NCBI GenBank assembly: GCA_002749535.1
Contig: MZZL01000406.1
Location: 421,386 to 485,385, forward strand
Direction of reading: 5' to 3'
DNA: 64,000 bases
Source of the DNA: Apophysomyces variabilis
Lineage: Eukaryota; Mucoromycota; Mucoromycetes; Mucorales; Mucoraceae
Within the stretch, counting starts at the first letter, position 1; each line of letters opens with the position of its first letter. This document shows, piece after piece, positions 59,593 through 64,000 of this stretch. The translations under genes and the position numbers were made by a program. A model generated the notes under the pieces. That model saw only the letters and a list, made by a program, of their open reading frames with translations, ran no database searches and was not told where the DNA came from.

Positions 59593-61810
59593 TATCGTTT
59601 AGTAAGTAAGGAAAAGAAAAGGAGAGAAAAGCACAACACGCAAGTACAGTTAACGCTGTTGGGGGGAAAGCAGTGGAGTAAGCGAACAGCGACGAAAAAA
59701 GAGCACCCAATAAAGGACTCACGTGAATATCGGCGGGATGGTATGAAATTTTGATTCAAAAAAACACGGGTCAGGGCCCCTTTGGGTCATTCGCTAACTG
59801 TTGACTGAACTCGCTATGCAGAAGGAAACAGTACTGAAATCGATGATCTGACACTGACTAACGATATAATGGAGACATGGTACCTGACTGCATATCCTGG
59901 GTGGAGTTATCCAGGTTATGTATGCTGATTTCGCAGCAAGCTACGGGCAAGACCTGGCCGTCTCACCCTGCTCATCGAGCCGCAGGCGTTTTCCTTGAGC
60001 TCCATAGTAGGCTTTAGAAAATGGAAGAAGAAAAGCAAGCCAAAGACTACGTCCGCGCCCACGGATTTCTGTGGCTACTGCAGGCAATGAAGACGGTGCT
60101 CGTGCAAAATGTTGCGTGCCTTTGGCACCTGATATCCAAACATGATATCTTCTAGTTGGTGATAATTGCTTTACGAGTTTGTCATAGCTTTTACTATACA
60201 ACATGTGTGAAAGAAGTGGAAATTAAGTGTGGGAGGTCAGCTGCCCACAGAAGAGATGGGAAAACTTGCAACACCAAGTTGTGGATAAGGGATAAAGCGT
60301 GTCAAGCTTACGATCAACGCAATGTACGATCGCAAATGGTAAGTTTAGTCTTTTTTTTTTTTTGCTAAAACACCCGTGCAATGAGATAAAGCTACTAAGC
60401 TTTGGAGCGGAAGCGCAGGGTGAATTTCATGTCGGTAAAAATTACATAATGCATGAGCAATGCGTTCCATTTAGACATCAGCAAATTTGGCTTTATGCTA
60501 AAAACAAGAGGATAAGCGAGAATATAACATCACTATCTTCGTTTCGTCTTTGATCTTATGGTTATTTTCAATCTTAGTCAAGTTTAATGCGAATAAAAGG
60601 CAGCTGATAGTAAGAATCTGCTGCTTGAGATAGAATATATTGGTTAAACGTACAATATGGTCAGTCCTCTTAGCGCACCCACATTCCACCGTTAATCCAC
60701 CTTAAGGCACACATACAACAAACTCTCTTTGACTATGAAAGATCTGGCGTGACGCACAGGTCTAATAAAATAGTTTTCCCCTTTGTTGAAATTCAGATTT
60801 GTTAAGTCCGCTCTTTCAATTCCAGATTCTCCTCGCTTTCCTCATTTGACACGTTTACTTACAACCATGAGCATTCTTGACGAATTTGCTTCCAGAAACT
60901 TTTCGTTGTATGCGCAATGGTACACTTAATACAATGACGCAATTCTAATGCAGTACTGAAAACGGATTTCTAGGGGTGGCATTGTCTCTATCATTTGCAA
61001 GTGAAAACGAATTAACAACGTTGTCAAGGGATTAATATCCTGATTAGTGTTGATCGCATTGGGAATTATTACGCTTGCGAGTAATCTTATCTTTGCTATT
61101 GTTGGCTGGTAATTGAACAAGTTAAAAAAGAGTACGTTTTGGATGGTTTTAACCGGTTAACGTAAGGGTTTTTGCGTTCATATTGGTTTTCGTCGAAGTT
61201 CCTTTATGCGTCAAGGTAAAAAGACGCTTGAGAATTCCAAGTACTGAGCTGACAGCTCTTTCTAGTTTTGTCCCACAAGCCCGAAATTGTAACTTTGCTC
61301 GACTGGAAAGTAAACAGTGTTGACTAATAGGAAACAACAGTGATAGCTTCGTCGCCTATTTTGAAAATGCGCACTTGCGTGCTGGATTATACCTTGTGTA
61401 AGCAAACCCAAAAACCATTAATGCAACGCTAATGCACAGCGGATTAAAACCTTTCCTTAGATTTGCGATAGTCATGTTTTTATCCAGACTAATCAACACA
61501 ACTATTCTCATCGTACCTGCGGTGACACTGTTATTGACTTCTATTTGTTATGGTATGTCCTTCAGTCATTTGATGCGAGATAAAAAAAATTCCTTTGCTC
61601 ACACGCTCACTTTTTTCCGACCAAAAGGAATCGCTGCTTTCAAACACCAGCCTCACGCGAGCACAAAAATTCTAGGCGGTACAGGTGTTGATAATGTTGT
61701 CTAGTGAATTTAAAGCAGGGAGATCATTTTATTTGCAAGAGGAGGAGCGATAGGGAGAAAAAAGAGAGAACAAAGATAGGCTTTTGTCCGTCGTAGAATA
61801 TATCGGGCGC
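59593..61810. other. Mostly non-coding interval
   Basis: About 2.2 kb between the starts and ends of VAP and tropomyosin genes. Apart from the GC-rich frame at 59941-60204 listed separately, frames such as 60156-60553 and 61432-61704 have no recognisable motif. Confidence 0.45.
59941..60204 (-). CDS. Unrecognised GC-rich 87-aa ORF
   Basis: Sequence is richer in G and C than its flanks and the frame is smooth: YHVWISGAKGTQHFARAP, then an RGRGRS patch, a hydrophobic WLAFLLPFSKAYYG and a polar end. Start and end could both be intron borders, since the frame stays open to a region of acceptor-like sequence. I know no family with this pattern; it may be one exon of a gene, or a gene relic. Confidence 0.3.
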   Translation of the reverse strand: MLYSKSYDKLVKQLSPTRRYHVWISGAKGTQHFARAPSSLPAVATEIRGRGRSLWLAFLLPFSKAYYGAQGKRLRLDEQGETARSCP

Positions 61811-62303
61811 TTACAGATCATCAAACTGGCGTGAAAGGTCATCTAGCTGGGACTTGGCTGCGGCGTACTTCTCCTTGAGTTCTTCGTGCAAAGCCTCTTT
61901 ATCTTGAAGTTCACGATCAAGACTAGCTACCTTGGCTTCGTTTTGTTCCGCCTTCGCATCAGCCTCGTTAAACCTGCAGGATGAATAAGGCTCTTTCTTT
62001 CCTTTTTTTTTTGCCGTCATGACTCTCTCGGAAACTTACTTTGCCGAGACCTCTTTCAATTTAGTCTCAGTATCATCCAGCCGTTCCTCAAGTGTTTGTA
62101 CTCGGGTTTTAAGTGAACGAATATCGTGGTCCTTCGCAATATGATCTGCTTGCAGTTGCTTGGCCTGGGCTTCGAGCTCATCTGCTTGGGCATTGGCTGC
62201 CTCTGCTTCTGAGCGAAGGGATGCGAGTTTCTAGTATACCATGAGTCTTTCTCATCCAAACTGAAGCAATCGCATATATTTTTACCTCCTTGAATTTTTC
62301 CAT
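61811..62303 (-). CDS. Tropomyosin-like coiled-coil protein (short)
   Basis: Actin-cable-stabilising protein by similarity. Three exons, 62303-62286, 62230-62040 and 61973-61811, give 123 aa. MEKFKEKLASLRSEAEAANAQ matches the opening of fungal tropomyosins (MDKIKEKL...EAE...A). The whole chain is a regular heptad coiled coil without Pro or Cys, with LKTRVQTLEERLDDTETKLKE in the middle and LSRQFDDL at the end. It is clearly shorter than the 161-199 aa of yeast tropomyosins, as if about one 40-residue period were missing, although all splice junctions are in frame. The six-residue first exon is supported by the family start. Confidence 0.8.
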
Positions 62304-64000
62304 TGTGTAATGCTGAAAGACAGAAAAGAAAGTACAAAAGCGCTTTGGGTGTATCCCTGATTCTTTTTAAACCTTACGGCTTCCAGCCAATCACACGTGC
62401 GAGGAGACCGTCGAGTGCAATGCCGTGTCCCATATTTGGATGTCCTCCAGCAATGTCGGAGTTATTCTACGCTTAAGCAGATGCCAGCACCTCTGAGTGG
62501 TGCAAAAGGTAAAGGTATTTTTGACGCGCACGCAACCAAAGCAGCGTATATGAAGGACTAGATTCTGATGGAATTCTGTAGTTTAGCTATATAAATTTTT
62601 AGCGGCTGCTTTAAAAACATGCATTGGTATCAAAGAGATAGATCATGAATCATTCATTTCTCTTTTGAAATAATAACGTGCTAACTTACATTTTCCTGCT
62701 ATTAACCGCTATTGCTAACCCAAAGAACCGTAGACCTTTGTTTCTCTAGCGAGTCGGAAAGGAAATTTTTGACTGTATTTTGCACGAGGTGGCCTATGAC
62801 CAGAAAAGAAACGGATAGCAATGGCTAAATGAAACGTGTATGAAGTTCTGGCTTGCAAAATACGGCGGGCTTTTAAGCTTCATCTCATGGATTGTTGTCA
62901 GCAATTAGAGCACGTTCAACATATTCTGGAATGCATATGTGCCCTTAAGATTACCTATCGCTCTATACACATCAAAGTATATGAAAGAGCGTGTAGCTCA
63001 CAACAACTGGTAATTTATGAAATACTTTCTTTCTGGCAAGATTAATGAAATTACCTTTTTATATATAATAGTTAGAGACCCGTAAAGCAATGACAAATGA
63101 AATGTAGGTCTAGTAGATATATAATGACTATAGCTAACTACGGTCGATTGTTTTTATTTCAACGTTCGGGCGTCAGACTCTGATTGTGATAATAGTCTGA
63201 TGTTATCAAGGCATGCACAGAAAATACAAAGATTTAGTTTTTTCAATTTTGATAATACAAGAAATTGTTAATCAAGCTCTTCAACCTCTTGGTTTCTTTC
63301 TGCTCGTTCTATTCACTCAATCCAAGTCTGGGCTTCATCGTCCCTGTCTTTAACCACTCCTGCTCAATTTAGATGCAGATGTGACTTTCAGGTAAAGATG
63401 GAATTGCCTACGGGGTGGAACTTACCAGTCAAAAACGAAGTATATAGACACTAGATTAAATCAACTGTATTAAAGCCTGTTTTATACAGATTAGCTATGT
63501 CTTCTCACAGTTGCAAAGTTAATTTCAGTAACATAAGAAGTAAAGTCAAGCTTAGGAATGCGCCGAACCAAAAAACTCCTGCCTTTCCATCCAAATAGTT
63601 GGCATTATTAGATCCAGTTGATCACAGTTATTAATACGGATACAATGAACGTAGTACAGCCAACAATGGACAGATAACGCAAGCAAGAAAGCAAGGTTGG
63701 CATGGATTAATGTTTTGTCATAACACACACACACACATATATATATATATACAGAGACGAGACCATGGACAGTATTACATCTTATGTAAATCGTTAATGT
63801 ATGGAGGGAGGACAACTTTTCAAATCGGAGCAAAATAAAACATCTTCCAAAGGAGTGCATAGTGTTATGCTACGCTAGTTTCATTATTAACGGACATGTA
63901 CCTTAACAGCAGAAATTCTACTGTTCATCACCGCCAAACTAATTTTCAAAGCGGCGCATATTGATCGATTATGGAGCGCGGCTTGATTTTACGTGGTGGC
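62304..64000. other. Intergenic to window end, no gene seen
   Basis: Upstream of the tropomyosin start the leader is followed by about 1.6 kb of AT-rich DNA without coding features. Frames at 62836-63045 and 63552-63860 look random. A CA/TA microsatellite lies at 63723-63751. Confidence 0.5.
63723..63751. repeat. (CA)n(TA)n compound microsatellite
   Basis: An AC run passes directly into a TA run. Confidence 0.9.

Overview
The window looks like a fungal nuclear contig, most probably from an early-diverging filamentous fungus of the Mucoromycota. Genes are split by many short introns (about 40-110 nt, mostly GT-AG), intergenic DNA is AT-rich, and encoded proteins have clear fungal signatures: a phosphofructokinase with an N-terminal glyoxalase-like domain, a Kre9/Knh1-type GPI wall protein, a DFD-type AGC kinase, a HAL4/SAT4-type kinase, and relics of a repeat protein family I associate with Mucoromycota. 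The genus cannot be read from the sequence. Spliced models were built by hand; every junction listed keeps the frame and the exon lengths sum to whole codons.

Left part (1-24.9 kb): about 3.8 kb without a convincing gene, then ceramide glucosyltransferase (-), a small FHA protein (+), a polytopic membrane protein (-), the exosome subunit RRP42 (+), a SAC3/GANP-family PCI protein (-), a neutral sphingomyelinase-like enzyme (-), ALA dehydratase HEM2 (-), mitochondrial tryptophanyl-tRNA synthetase (-), a GPI-anchored wall protein (+) and two small hypothetical genes.

Middle (about 25-31 kb): a graveyard of mobile DNA. It holds two oppositely oriented, frameshifted Tc1/mariner (IS630-type) relics, the chromodomain end of a Ty3/gypsy integrase, and a broken copy of a Mucoromycota-type repeat protein. 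A 914-bp tandem duplication meets exactly at a single N (29948), which points to an unmerged contig overlap.

Right part (31-64 kb): bHLH-zipper transcription factor (+), mitochondrial carrier of the MTM1/SLC25A39 type (-), phosphofructokinase (-), HUL4-type HECT ubiquitin ligase with 13 exons (-), ribosome-biogenesis factor MAK16 (+), FPK1/KIN82/NRC-2-type kinase (+), OSCA/TMEM63/CSC1 channel (-), HAL4/SAT4-type kinase (-), mitochondrial tRNA 2-thiouridylase MTU1 (+), VAP/SCS2 (-) and a short tropomyosin-like coiled coil (-). Unexplained coding-like pieces lie at 55.9-56.5 kb and 59.9-60.2 kb.

The genes are mainly housekeeping and are not organised as a pathway cluster. Loose themes are sphingolipids and lipid signalling (glucosyltransferase, sphingomyelinase, flippase-type kinase, VAP), mitochondrial function (WARS2, MTU1, MTM1; HEM2 feeds haem synthesis) and RNA/ribosome metabolism (RRP42, MAK16, SAC3-type). 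I found no CRISPR array, rRNA or convincing tRNA, and no clearly new multi-gene system. The most unusual points are two GC-AG introns in neighbouring genes, the shared lesions of the mariner pair, the N-centred duplication, and the orphan coding pieces.
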